NCBI GenBank assembly: GCA_031284195.1
Contig: JAITAI010000061.1
Coordinates: 1-6,493, forward strand
Source of the DNA: Treponema sp.
GTDB taxonomy: Bacteria > Spirochaetota > Spirochaetia > Treponematales > Breznakiellaceae
DNA: 6,493 nucleotides
Direction: 5' to 3'
A model generated the notes under the pieces. It saw only the letters and a program-made list of their open reading frames with translations. It searched no databases and was not told the origin of the DNA. The translations under genes and the position numbers were made by a program. Shown here piece after piece: positions 1-6,025 of the stretch (position 1 is its first letter; every line of letters starts with the position of its first letter).

Positions 1-1277
1 AAACTTTTCCGCGGAAGAGGGCCCCGGCGAGCCACGGTTTTGAAAAGGCCGCTTTTTTTAACCGGAGGTAAGAGGATTCCGACTGAAGCATTGCCTGCAT
101 GGTGAACACCTTTGAATAGATCTGCTTCCCCATGAATATAATCAATGGAAGTACCTGCGGTATCCTTAATAAAAGCATCCACTAAAGGCTGGAGGTAATC
201 AGTAACAAGCCCTGAGGCCTCGACTTCTACTAAGACGAAGTCTGTACCGGTAATGAGGCCAAGTCGGCTTTGCAAGGCCCCCTCGTCTCCCACTAGAGCG
301 GACAACTCCTCAAGTTGTGCTACCGGACGGCTGGTAAAACCCGGAAGCCCAGAAAGAAGGTGGAGCACTGCCTCCAGATCCGCGCCAAAAATGAGGCGAT
401 GAATGGGCTCAAACCCTATGCCTGGATCATAGAGGTTTTCTACCTCTACCAGGGCCCACCGTGCAGGATGAGCCATGAGTCCCGGTTCCCCGGCATGGGC
501 GATTTTATATTCTTCCCAGATTGCCTTGGCGCTTGCCAAGGAATGGTTCCCATCTCCCACGGCATAGAGGAAAGGAGCCTCCTCTGGGTTACCGTAACAA
601 CCTCGCGCTTTCTGGGCCAGCGCCTGCAGACCCTCTGCAAGATATGCCCAGGCAGTTTCCTGATCCAGCAACCAACCGGAAATAGCCCCCCCCTGCAACA
701 GGGTAGGAGACATAGGCGGGCCCGCCTTTTTTGCCTGTGCTCCCAAACCGGGAAGCAGAGCATCGGCTTCATCCTCGATGAGAAGGATCACATGGGGGCT
801 CTCTAAAGCCGCTCCCCGGCGGACCTCCATTCGGGGAGGCAGCCGTTCTGCTATGGTTCCTTCGGTTGCCCTGATAAGGGAGCGGGCATGGGCTTTCCAG
901 TCGTACTGCTCCAGATCCACGGTAAGCATGAGTCCCCGCCTGCACTGGTGATAGGGAGTGCTCCGTTCCAGGTAAACCAAACCCTTTTTCAGCGGAGAGA
1001 GGATACCCTCTGCTAGGTAGGAATCCATGGCCTTATGTATATTCCGAATCCGCTCTGCTCGTCCAGGATCTTCAATATAAATTTCCGGAAAAATCAGGTG
1101 CAACGTAGAAGGAGCCGGTCCAACTGCATCCGCTACCTGGGCCCAATATGCCCTATCTTGGGTAAATTGATCGCAGGCGATCACCGCCCATTTTTCTAAA
1201 TCCATATCTTGCCGGGGAAGCAGGATCTCAGGGATGGCAATGCCTAAGTCCGCAAGCTGCTGCTGTAGGTTTTGCAT
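1..1277 (-). CDS. DUF1015 family (COG4198) protein, C-terminus cut by the window edge
   Basis: I translated the minus strand from an ATG at 1277-1275 and found 425 codons without a stop to the left edge, so only a short C-terminal tail is missing. The start is supported by AGGAG a few bases upstream (complement of 1281-1285). Recognisable DUF1015 segments occur in the family order: EKWAVIACDQ (residues 28-37), APSTLHLIFPE, SLIRATEGTI (about 133-142), AVGDGNHSLA (about 239-248), DYIHGEAD (about 379-386) and RRGPLPRKS (417-425). The family is widespread in anaerobes and spirochaetes; its biochemical function is not established and I do not propose one. There is no signal peptide or membrane segment, so it is probably cytoplasmic. 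It is transcribed away from the perR gene and shares a 198-bp intergenic region with it. I see no frameshift or missing block. Family assignment is firm; function is unknown. Confidence 0.9.
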   Translation of the reverse strand, partial: MQNLQQQLADLGIAIPEILLPRQDMDLEKWAVIACDQFTQDRAYWAQVADAVGPAPSTLHLIFPEIYIEDPGRAERIRNIHKAMDSYLAEGILSPLKKGLVYLERSTPYHQCRRGLMLTVDLEQYDWKAHARSLIRATEGTIAERLPPRMEVRRGAALESPHVILLIEDEADALLPGLGAQAKKAGPPMSPTLLQGGAISGWLLDQETAWAYLAEGLQALAQKARGCYGNPEEAPFLYAVGDGNHSLASAKAIWEEYKIAHAGEPGLMAHPARWALVEVENLYDPGIGFEPIHRLIFGADLEAVLHLLSGLPGFTSRPVAQLEELSALVGDEGALQSRLGLITGTDFVLVEVEASGLVTDYLQPLVDAFIKDTAGTSIDYIHGEADLFKGVHHAGNASVGILLPPVKKSGLFKTVARRGPLPRKS

Positions 1278-1414
1278 AAAACTCCTCTTCAAAGTACCCT
1301 TGTATCCTACCCTGGAACATGATACCCCTGCAAGTAGACCCACGCCAGCACCTTTGATTCTCTTACTATAAACCCAGGGATGTATCTTAAAAACCAATTT
1401 TTGTATATTTCTCC

Positions 1415-1443
1415 TTGCAAAGGGCGCCAAAATATACTATATT
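1415..1443 (+). promoter_or_regulatory. Sigma-70-like promoter of the perR-rubrerythrin operon
   Basis: A -35-like TTGCAA (1415-1420; 4 of 6 consensus bases) is separated by exactly 17 bp from a -10-like TATATT (1438-1443; 5 of 6). Transcription would start near 1450, about 26 bases before the perR start codon and inside the palindrome that begins at 1444. The spacing and position favour a real promoter; it is inferred from sequence only. Confidence 0.55.
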
Positions 1444-1468
1444 AACAATAACAATTATTATTATTGTT
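1444..1468. promoter_or_regulatory. Probable PerR/Fur-type operator (25-bp palindrome)
   Basis: Centred on the T at 1456, 11 of 12 base pairs are complementary (arms AACAATAACAAT and ATTATTATTGTT; only 1452/1460 mismatch). Its core, TAACAAT-T-ATTATTA, has the 7-1-7 layout of the Bacillus Per box TTATAATNATTATAA and matches 11 of the 14 defined bases; it matches the Fur box TGATAATNATTATCA equally well. It begins directly after the -10 element and covers the expected transcription start, so a bound repressor would block RNA polymerase. Because the adjacent gene encodes a PerR-like protein, autorepression is the natural inference. Confidence 0.65.
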
Positions 1469-1475
1469 TTAATAT

Positions 1476-1961
1476 ATGAGTATTAAGAATAGAGAAAGAA
1501 AATACAGTAAGAAACGGGAAGCGATTCTTCGGATGATCCAATCTACTCAATCCCATCCAAGTGCCCGGTGGGTGTATGAACAATTAAAACCCGCTATCCC
1601 TGGTCTTTCCCTGGGTACGGTATACCGTAATATCAACCTGTTCATCGAGGAAGGATCGGTAGTGTCGATAGGGATTGTGGACGGAGAGGAACGGTTTGAT
1701 GGCTGTATTGCGCCTCACCCGCATCTTATTTGTACTTGTTGTAGTTCGGTGTTTGATCTGCCTGGTGATTTTCCCCTGGATTCTTCACTAGTTTCAATCG
1801 AACTTCCCGATCCTGAAGCGCCGGAGATCACCCCTCTCCCGGGTAACCAGGAACAGCGTATCCCTGGATTTTTTATTAATTACCAGAAAACCCTGTTTTA
1901 TGGGGTCTGTTCTCGGTGTATGCATACCTTAAAACTACAGCATCATGCTGTTAGTATATAA
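1476..1961 (+). CDS. perR: PerR-like peroxide-sensing regulator, Fur superfamily
   Basis: This 161-residue protein has the Fur-family N-terminal winged-helix domain (YSKKREAIL at 10-18, recognition segment LSLGTVYRNINLF at 44-56) and a C-terminal metal-binding dimerisation domain. All five residues matching the regulatory site of B. subtilis PerR are present: H27, D75, H81, H83 and D94. The spacings (48, 6, 2 and 11) equal those of H37, D85, H91, H93 and D104. The structural zinc cysteines are C86-x2-C89 and C145-x2-C148. Aspartate rather than glutamate at D94 favours a peroxide sensor over an iron-sensing Fur. Odd points are a proline-rich insertion of about 19 residues (roughly 111-130) and an extra cysteine, C88. 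ATG 1476 is the only plausible start, since TAA lies in frame at 1470 and the next ATG (1533) would remove part of the first helix; no Shine-Dalgarno sequence precedes it. Rubrerythrin follows 31 bp downstream. A Zur or Fur role is less likely but not excluded. Confidence 0.87.
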   Translation: MSIKNRERKYSKKREAILRMIQSTQSHPSARWVYEQLKPAIPGLSLGTVYRNINLFIEEGSVVSIGIVDGEERFDGCIAPHPHLICTCCSSVFDLPGDFPLDSSLVSIELPDPEAPEITPLPGNQEQRIPGFFINYQKTLFYGVCSRCMHTLKLQHHAVSI

Positions 1962-1979
1962 AAGTTTACTTTAAATTAT

Positions 1980-1985
1980 GGAGAG
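1980..1985 (+). promoter_or_regulatory. Ribosome binding site that sets the rubrerythrin start
   Basis: GGAGAG lies just after the upstream in-frame ATG (1978) and 7-9 bases before ATG 1993. No purine-rich site precedes ATG 1978, so translation most likely begins at 1993. This removes five non-family residues (MESIR) and leaves the protein starting MKKFVC, as expected for a rubredoxin domain. Confidence 0.75.
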
Positions 1986-1992
1986 TATACGT

Positions 1993-2532
1993 ATGAAAAA
2001 ATTTGTGTGTACCGTCTGCGGTTACGTTCACGAAGGGGATAAGGCTCCTGAGTTCTGTCCTACCTGTAAAGCCCCTGCATCCAAGTTCAAGGAACAGATT
2101 GCCGGAAGCGCCTATGCTGCTGAACATGTGGTAGGGGTTGCAAAAGGTGTGGAGGAAGATATCCTCACGGATCTGCGGGCCAATTTCAACGGAGAATGTT
2201 CCGAAGTCGGTATGTACCTCGCGATGAGCCGGGTGGCAGATCGGGAAGGGTATCCTGAAATTGCCGAAGCCTATAAGCGCTACGCCTTTGAGGAAGCGGA
2301 ACATGCGGCAAAATTTGCGGAACTCTTGGGTGAAGTCATCACCACCAGTACCAAACGCAACCTGGAACTCCGGGTAGAAGCGGAACAGGGCGCTTGTGCA
2401 GGCAAAACTGACCTGGCAAAACGGGCCAAGGAACGGGGCTACGATGCTATTCATGACACGGTGCACGAAATGGCCCGGGACGAAGCCCGTCATGGTTCTG
2501 GATTCAAGGGTCTCTTGAAGCGGTACTTCTAA
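1993..2532 (+). CDS. Reverse rubrerythrin (N-terminal rubredoxin, C-terminal diiron domain)
   Basis: This 179-residue protein opens with a short rubredoxin-type iron site (C6-x2-C9 and C22-x2-C25) followed by a ferritin-like four-helix domain. The diiron ligand pattern is visible: glutamates at E68/E71 in the first helix, E101-x2-H104, E129/E131 in the third helix, and E164-x2-H167. The rubredoxin-first order is opposite to classical rubrerythrin and is typical of reverse rubrerythrins of clostridia and other anaerobes, which reduce hydrogen peroxide and oxygen to water with electrons from NADH through partner reductases. Databases often name such proteins NADH peroxidase. It should act in the cytoplasm. 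Position directly downstream of perR, with no clear promoter in the 31-bp gap, suggests one peroxide-inducible transcript. Related clostridial genes are known PerR targets. The electron donor is not encoded here. Length and motifs look complete. Confidence 0.92.
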   Translation: MKKFVCTVCGYVHEGDKAPEFCPTCKAPASKFKEQIAGSAYAAEHVVGVAKGVEEDILTDLRANFNGECSEVGMYLAMSRVADREGYPEIAEAYKRYAFEEAEHAAKFAELLGEVITTSTKRNLELRVEAEQGACAGKTDLAKRAKERGYDAIHDTVHEMARDEARHGSGFKGLLKRYF

Positions 2533-2538
2533 ACCCTG

Positions 2539-2564
2539 TTTAGGGCTGGGTATTCAGCCCTAAA
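2539..2564 (+). terminator. Hairpin after rubrerythrin, probable transcription end
   Basis: TTTAGGGCTG (2539-2548) pairs perfectly with CAGCCCTAAA (2555-2564) around a six-base loop, six bases after the rubrerythrin stop. Position and stem strength suit a terminator, but no T run follows, so it may instead be an mRNA-stabilising hairpin. Confidence 0.5.
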
Positions 2565-2850
2565 ACCTTATGCCTGAAGCACTTGGGAGGTGGGTACCTA
2601 TGGATTCTCACCCCCAGATGTTTCATCACCAAGAAAACACAAGATTCCCCTAGCTATCAAAGGCTTTCAATACAAGAGCTCTATCCTATCAAAAAACGAA
2701 AAAAGCAAGGACCATCATGGGATTTTAATCTAGAATTACCGATGTAAAAAGGGCAGATGCTTTGCTCTTAATTACGGCTTTTCAGATTCGCAGTAATGCA
2801 CTTGATACCCGGTTTCTTTCCTGTATTTTATGGTTCGGGATTTATTCTGA

Positions 2851-3045
2851 ACCCTTACCTACCCAGAACTTCCACGGTACAAGCTGGCAGGTATCAATGC
2901 GCACCTTACAAAATCAGCCGTGGTCTATGAACAGAGGGGACCCATCTCTCGTATCTCTCTTCCCGCAAAAATTACTCCCTGTTATCTTAATGCGAAAGAC
3001 TTTACATTACCTGAGTATATACCTTATAGTAAAATTATCTTGTAA
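2851..3045 (+). pseudogene. Possible remnant of a decayed gene, family not recognised
   Basis: In the frame ending at TAA 3043-3045 there are 64 sense codons after an in-frame TGA (2848-2850). The translation looks protein-like (for example YKLAGINAHLTKSAVVYEQ and ISLPAKITPCYL) but has no suitable start. Further upstream the same frame shows other stops separated by protein-like pieces (2581-2730), and a neighbouring frame gives DVKRADALLLITAFQIRSN at 2741-2797. Together this could be an old gene broken by frameshifts and stops. A 64-codon open stretch can arise by chance a few percent of the time, so the call is weak. Confidence 0.25.
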
Positions 3046-3049
3046 TGTA
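3001..3049 (+). promoter_or_regulatory. Candidate mlaE promoter framed by an 8-bp inverted repeat
   Basis: TTTACA (3001-3006) and TATAGT (3025-3030) each match 5 of 6 consensus bases and are 18 bp apart. A perfect inverted repeat, TACATTAC (3003-3010) and GTAATGTA (3042-3049), overlaps the -35 box on one side and lies beyond the expected transcription start on the other, as a two-site operator might. It sits 30 bp before the mlaE start codon. The promoter is moderately supported; the operator role is conjecture. Confidence 0.4.
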
Positions 3050-3078
3050 TAGTCAGCAGGGTGGGCGAGAAATAGAAC

Positions 3079-3855
3079 GTGGCGGTGCATATACCCTTTT
3101 TGATGCGTATTTTAAATAATACCTTGTATACCCTCGGCTTTTTTACCAAGATAGTACGTAGTACCGGTTATTTCATCGTCCGTGGGCAAGCGGCGTTTAA
3201 TATCCTTATCATGCAGATCCTGTTTACCTGTGTAGAGGCCCTAGGGATAACCAGCCTGCTGGCGGTGGGTATCGGTGTGGCGGTTATTGGTATTGGTATG
3301 CCCTTTTTAGCCGGCTTTTCTCAAGAACGGCTCATATACTCCCTGCTCATTACCTTCATTACCCGGGAATTGGGGCCCCTCCTAACGGCCTTAATCATCG
3401 CTGCCCGGTCGGCTACTGCCATTGCCACTGAAATGGCCGGTATGGTCATCTCCCACGAAGTGGAAGCCTATATTTCCGTGGGGGTGGATCCCATTGAACA
3501 CCTGGCAGTTCCCCGTTTTCTGGGTGTAACCATCTCCATGTTTTTGCTCAATTGCTATTTTTCCCTTTTCGGGCTGGGAGGGTCTTTCCTGGTAACCCAG
3601 CTTTTTAGCCCTATGCCTGCATCGGTATATTTCAACAACCTGCTGCAAATATTAACCTTGTCGGACCTGTTCATTTCCCTGCTCAAAAGTATCAGCTTTG
3701 GGATGATCATATCCACGGTGGCGATCATTGAAGGATTTGCAGTGGAACGGGCAAGTACAGAGATTCCCGTGGCAGGATTGCGGGCGGTAAGTTCCGCCTT
3801 TACGGGGTGTATTGTGATGGATATTCTCTTATCTGCACTGTATTATTCATTATAG
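3079..3855 (+). CDS. mlaE: MlaE-type permease of an MCE lipid ABC transporter
   Basis: This 258-residue integral inner-membrane protein has the usual length of MlaE/YrbE permeases and about five to six hydrophobic segments. The family's conserved core is clear: TRELGPLLTALIIAARSATAIATEMAGM (about 95-122, split here as TRELGPLLTA and IAARSATAIATEMAGM), then EVEAYISVGVDPIEHLAVPR (127-146), and a C-terminal AIIEGFAVERAS ... AVSSAFTGCIVMDILLSALYY. MlaE dimers form the membrane channel through which phospholipids move between the inner membrane and the MCE protein. The start is a GTG with a weak GAGA purine stretch (3067-3070) eight bases upstream; an ATG at 3103 would trim eight residues and cannot be excluded. 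The partner genes mlaF and mlaD follow, but only after 419 bp, which is unusual because these genes are normally adjacent. Confidence 0.93.
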   Translation: MAVHIPFLMRILNNTLYTLGFFTKIVRSTGYFIVRGQAAFNILIMQILFTCVEALGITSLLAVGIGVAVIGIGMPFLAGFSQERLIYSLLITFITRELGPLLTALIIAARSATAIATEMAGMVISHEVEAYISVGVDPIEHLAVPRFLGVTISMFLLNCYFSLFGLGGSFLVTQLFSPMPASVYFNNLLQILTLSDLFISLLKSISFGMIISTVAIIEGFAVERASTEIPVAGLRAVSSAFTGCIVMDILLSALYYSL

Positions 3856-3975
3856 GATATGAGTACCTCGTAAAGACCTACTTGTCAGATAAGGGAGGCA
3901 GTTTCAAAACTCAGGAAAAAAATGTAAGTCCCCAGGTGAAAAAGGAGCATAGTATTACTCCTTATTTCTTCATAT

Positions 3976-3997
3976 CATATAGAAATCATATAGAAAT
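3976..3997. repeat. 11-bp perfect tandem duplication
   Basis: CATATAGAAAT occurs twice in direct succession (3976-3986 and 3987-3997). This looks like a simple slippage duplication in AT-rich DNA. Confidence 0.85.
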
Positions 3998-4049
3998 AAC
4001 GTCTGTTCTTTCCGTACCTTTTTCGCCTTTAGGGTTATTTATATCAGTA

Positions 4050-4085
4050 GAGGCTTTTCAATATCCGATCTTTTGAAAAAGCCTC
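4050..4085. other. 12-bp stem-loop within the mlaE-mlaF gap
   Basis: GAGGCTTTTCAA (4050-4061) pairs with TTGAAAAAGCCTC (4073-4085) with one bulged A and an 11-base loop. The hexamer CAGTAG occurs at both ends (4045-4050 and 4085-4090). No T run follows on either strand, so a standard intrinsic terminator is not certain. It could be an attenuator, an RNA-processing site or a small mobile palindrome. Confidence 0.6.
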
Positions 4086-4154
4086 AGTAGATTTAGATTT
4101 TAGAGTACTAGTAGGGTGATTAGTCTAAACAGGAGGATAAAGAAATAAGGTATA

Positions 4155-4224
4155 TCCACGGATTACACGGATTTTTCGTATCAAAAGGGTTCACACATCG
4201 GTAAAAATCAGGGTAATCTGGGGA
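4155..4224. repeat. Imperfect inverted repeat element, 22-bp arms
   Basis: Arms at 4155-4176 and 4203-4224 match at 18 of 22 positions (one mismatch is a G-U wobble in RNA) around a 26-base loop. The left arm is built of an internal direct repeat, CCACGGATT then ACACGGATT. This design is shared with the element at 6196-6260. Repeats of this general look are common between genes in many bacteria, so I read it as a diverged member of an interspersed palindromic family. Confidence 0.6.
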
Positions 4225-4261
4225 CCCTATTCCTGTCTTTGAGGACAATCAGTTTACTAGT

Positions 4262-4267
4262 AAGGAG
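4262..4267 (+). promoter_or_regulatory. Ribosome binding site that sets the mlaF start
   Basis: AAGGAG lies seven bases before GTG 4275, ideal spacing. The upstream in-frame TTG at 4239 has no such site and would add 12 residues unlike the family's usual N-terminus. Confidence 0.85.
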
Positions 4268-4274
4268 CGGGACG

Positions 4275-5009
4275 GTGGAACCCATCATTGAATTACAAGG
4301 GGTATCGTTTTCAACGCAACAGCAAGAGATTATTCGGGGCATATCCCATCAGTTTTTGGAAGGAAAAGTTACTGCCCTGGTGGGGCCCTCTGGAGGGGGC
4401 AAGAGTACGGTACTCAAACTCGCTGCAGGACTCCTGATTCCCAGTACTGGAACAGTTCGTTTTCGCGGTCAGGATATGGCCACGATGAACCGGGGACAGA
4501 CCATGGAGTTTCGCCGGCAGAGTGCCGTGGTTTTTCAGGATTCAGCCCTCTGGGCAAACCAGAATTTGTATCAGAATTTAGAACTTCCCCTGCGGATCCA
4601 TTTTCCCCGGATTTCCAAGGCGGATCGGGAAAAACGGATGCAGCAGGTCCTCTCCGAGGTGGGATATAAAAAGGACCTGATGATACGCCCTGCTCAACTT
4701 TCCATGGGGGAACAGAAACTTATCGCCTTTGCCCGGGCTATGCTCTGTTGGCCCCGGATCCTGTTTTTGGATGAATGGACCGAATCCCTGGACGGGAATG
4801 CCGCCCAGCGGCTTATCGATATGGTGAAATACCATAAGGAACAAGGGACTACCGTTATTTTTGTCAGTCACGATTTAAAAATTATTAAAACCTTAGCGGA
4901 TGTTATTATGATGATCCTCGGAGGGCAGATTTCCTTCACCCTCACCGGTGCAGAGATCGCTACCGATGATTATCTTGCCCAGCATATCGAGAAGGGAATC
5001 GCCTCATGA
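4275..5009 (+). CDS. mlaF: MlaF-type ATPase of the MCE lipid transporter
   Basis: From GTG 4275 the protein has 244 residues, close to the typical MlaF length. ABC-ATPase motifs appear in order: Walker A GPSGGGKST (37-45), Q-loop Q88 in VVFQDSALWANQN, signature LSMGEQ (142-147), Walker B ILFLDE (162-167), D-loop SLD (171-173) and H-loop H199 in FVSHDL. It should bind ATP as a dimer beneath the MlaE channel and power phospholipid movement. Two motifs are non-standard: the signature reads LSMGE rather than LSGGQ, and the residue after the catalytic glutamate is tryptophan (DEWTESLD rather than DEPTSGLD). The Walker lysine, catalytic glutamate E167 and switch histidine are intact, so activity is expected. 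The stop overlaps the mlaD start as ATGA, showing translational coupling. The context with mlaE and mlaD favours MlaF over other ABC importers' ATPases. Confidence 0.92.
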   Translation: MEPIIELQGVSFSTQQQEIIRGISHQFLEGKVTALVGPSGGGKSTVLKLAAGLLIPSTGTVRFRGQDMATMNRGQTMEFRRQSAVVFQDSALWANQNLYQNLELPLRIHFPRISKADREKRMQQVLSEVGYKKDLMIRPAQLSMGEQKLIAFARAMLCWPRILFLDEWTESLDGNAAQRLIDMVKYHKEQGTTVIFVSHDLKIIKTLADVIMMILGGQISFTLTGAEIATDDYLAQHIEKGIAS

Positions 5010-6025
5010 AATTCAGGATCCGTTTTGTGGACCAAATAGTGGGGGTACTCATTATAGTGGCGCTCTTTTCCCTGATTTTTGTCCTTTTCATGCTCGGCAG
5101 GAGTCAACATTGGTTTACCAAGGATTATACGTATAAAACCTATTTTGATACTGCTGCAGGAGTGAGCGGTAATATGCCGGTTCAGTACAAGGGATTTACC
5201 ATCGGAAATGTAAAGTCCTACCGGCTCACCGAGGATGATCGGGTGGAGGTGGTATTTTTTATCTATGAAGCCTATATCGACCGGGTCAGGACCGGCTCCC
5301 TGGTTGATATCAACGTAAGTCCCATAGGCTTGGGGAGCCAATTTCGTTTCCACCCCGGATTGGGGCAGGAACAGCTTACCGAAGGCGCATTGGTTCCCAG
5401 TATCCATTCCCCTGAAGGGAAACAGCTTATCCAAAGCGGACTCGCTGCTATTCCGACCCAGGATGATAGCATCACCCTACTTATCAATCGGGTCAATGTC
5501 CTTTTAGAAGATATAGACAGGCTTGTCATTATCGTGGAAGACGCCTTGAAGGGTACGGATTCCACAAGACTGGGCCGTATCTTCAGGGAGATGGAAGCTA
5601 CCATCTCCCAAGTTCAGGGTTTATCTGGAACCGTTAATCAAGACCTGAATGAGGTCTTGATTGAGGTGCATCAGCTCTTAGGGGAATTACATCCGATAAT
5701 CGCCAATGTAGATACCCTTTCCTATAAGGTGGTTGAACCAGAGGGGCTGGTTTCTCGAGTACTGGATACCAAGGATTCAGGTTCGGTCTATGCAAGCCTT
5801 GAATCTTCCCTCAAGGCCGTCTCAAGAATCCTTGGAAACCTGGATAAAACCTCGGATCTCCTCCCTCGAGAAGCCGCGGGATTGCTTATGGAAGTGCGGA
5901 CAACCCTCAAGACCTTGGAGGATGTGCTGGTGGCCCTGACGAATAACCCTCTTTTGAAGAAGGGTATTCCTACTCAGGTTCAGACCCAATCACCGGGTAC
6001 GAGTCCCCGGGATATTGCTTTCTAA
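5006..6025 (+). CDS. mlaD: MlaD-type MCE-domain lipid-binding protein
   Basis: This 339-residue protein has one N-terminal membrane helix (about 10-30) and an MCE domain at about 43-118. The MCE domain includes YFDTAAGVSGNMPVQYKGF, IGNVKSYRL, a predicted beta strand VEVVFFIY, and SPIGLGSQF. A long, mostly helical and leucine-rich C-terminal region follows (about 150-312), then the NNPLLKKG motif (313-320) commonly seen near the end of MlaD-like proteins, and a polar tail. MCE proteins form hexameric rings in the periplasm that carry phospholipids on the inner-membrane permease. The ATG overlaps the mlaF stop by four bases, with AAGGGA (4992-4997) about eight bases upstream. The extended helical part is longer than in E. 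coli MlaD and may form a tube or coiled coil reaching into the periplasm; that is inference. No mlaC, mlaB or auxiliary lipoprotein gene follows within the window. Confidence 0.92.
   Translation: MKFRIRFVDQIVGVLIIVALFSLIFVLFMLGRSQHWFTKDYTYKTYFDTAAGVSGNMPVQYKGFTIGNVKSYRLTEDDRVEVVFFIYEAYIDRVRTGSLVDINVSPIGLGSQFRFHPGLGQEQLTEGALVPSIHSPEGKQLIQSGLAAIPTQDDSITLLINRVNVLLEDIDRLVIIVEDALKGTDSTRLGRIFREMEATISQVQGLSGTVNQDLNEVLIEVHQLLGELHPIIANVDTLSYKVVEPEGLVSRVLDTKDSGSVYASLESSLKAVSRILGNLDKTSDLLPREAAGLLMEVRTTLKTLEDVLVALTNNPLLKKGIPTQVQTQSPGTSPRDIAF

Larger units (their letters stand above)
2565..3078. other. 514-bp intergenic region without an intact gene
   Basis: No complete gene is convincing here. The region contains a 17-codon ATG frame at 2600-2653 preceded by GGGAGG (too short to call), a 7-bp stem at 2749-2755/2763-2769, a possible decayed coding stretch (2851-3045) and the promoter candidate for mlaE. 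A TTG-started 96-codon frame at 2762-3052 lacks a ribosome binding site and family features and was not accepted. Confidence 0.5.
3856..4274. other. 419-bp gap splitting mlaE from mlaF
   Basis: This gap is AT-rich in its first half and contains no accepted gene. It holds an 11-bp tandem duplication (3976-3997), a 12-bp hairpin (4050-4085), an AGGAGG motif at 4131-4136 with no start codon at a usable distance, a long imperfect inverted repeat (4155-4224) and the mlaF ribosome binding site. An 89-codon GTG frame (3807-4076) overlaps the end of mlaE out of frame and resembles no known family. Confidence 0.6.

Noticed and set aside
315..806. A 163-codon plus-strand frame and a 108-codon minus-strand frame (446-772)
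   Set aside because: Both lie inside the well-supported DUF1015 gene in other frames and match no family.
1966..2493. A 175-codon minus-strand frame
   Set aside because: It is the antisense of rubrerythrin, whose metal ligands are clear on the plus strand.
2762..3052. A 96-codon TTG-started frame
   Set aside because: It has no ribosome binding site and an unusual composition; part of it may be debris of a decayed gene.
3942..3963. AAGGAG/CTCCTT hairpin after mlaE
   Set aside because: The stem is only six base pairs with a ten-base loop and no T run, too weak to call a terminator.
3807..4076. An 89-codon GTG frame overlapping the end of mlaE
   Set aside because: It is out of frame with mlaE for its first part, lacks a ribosome site and matches no family.
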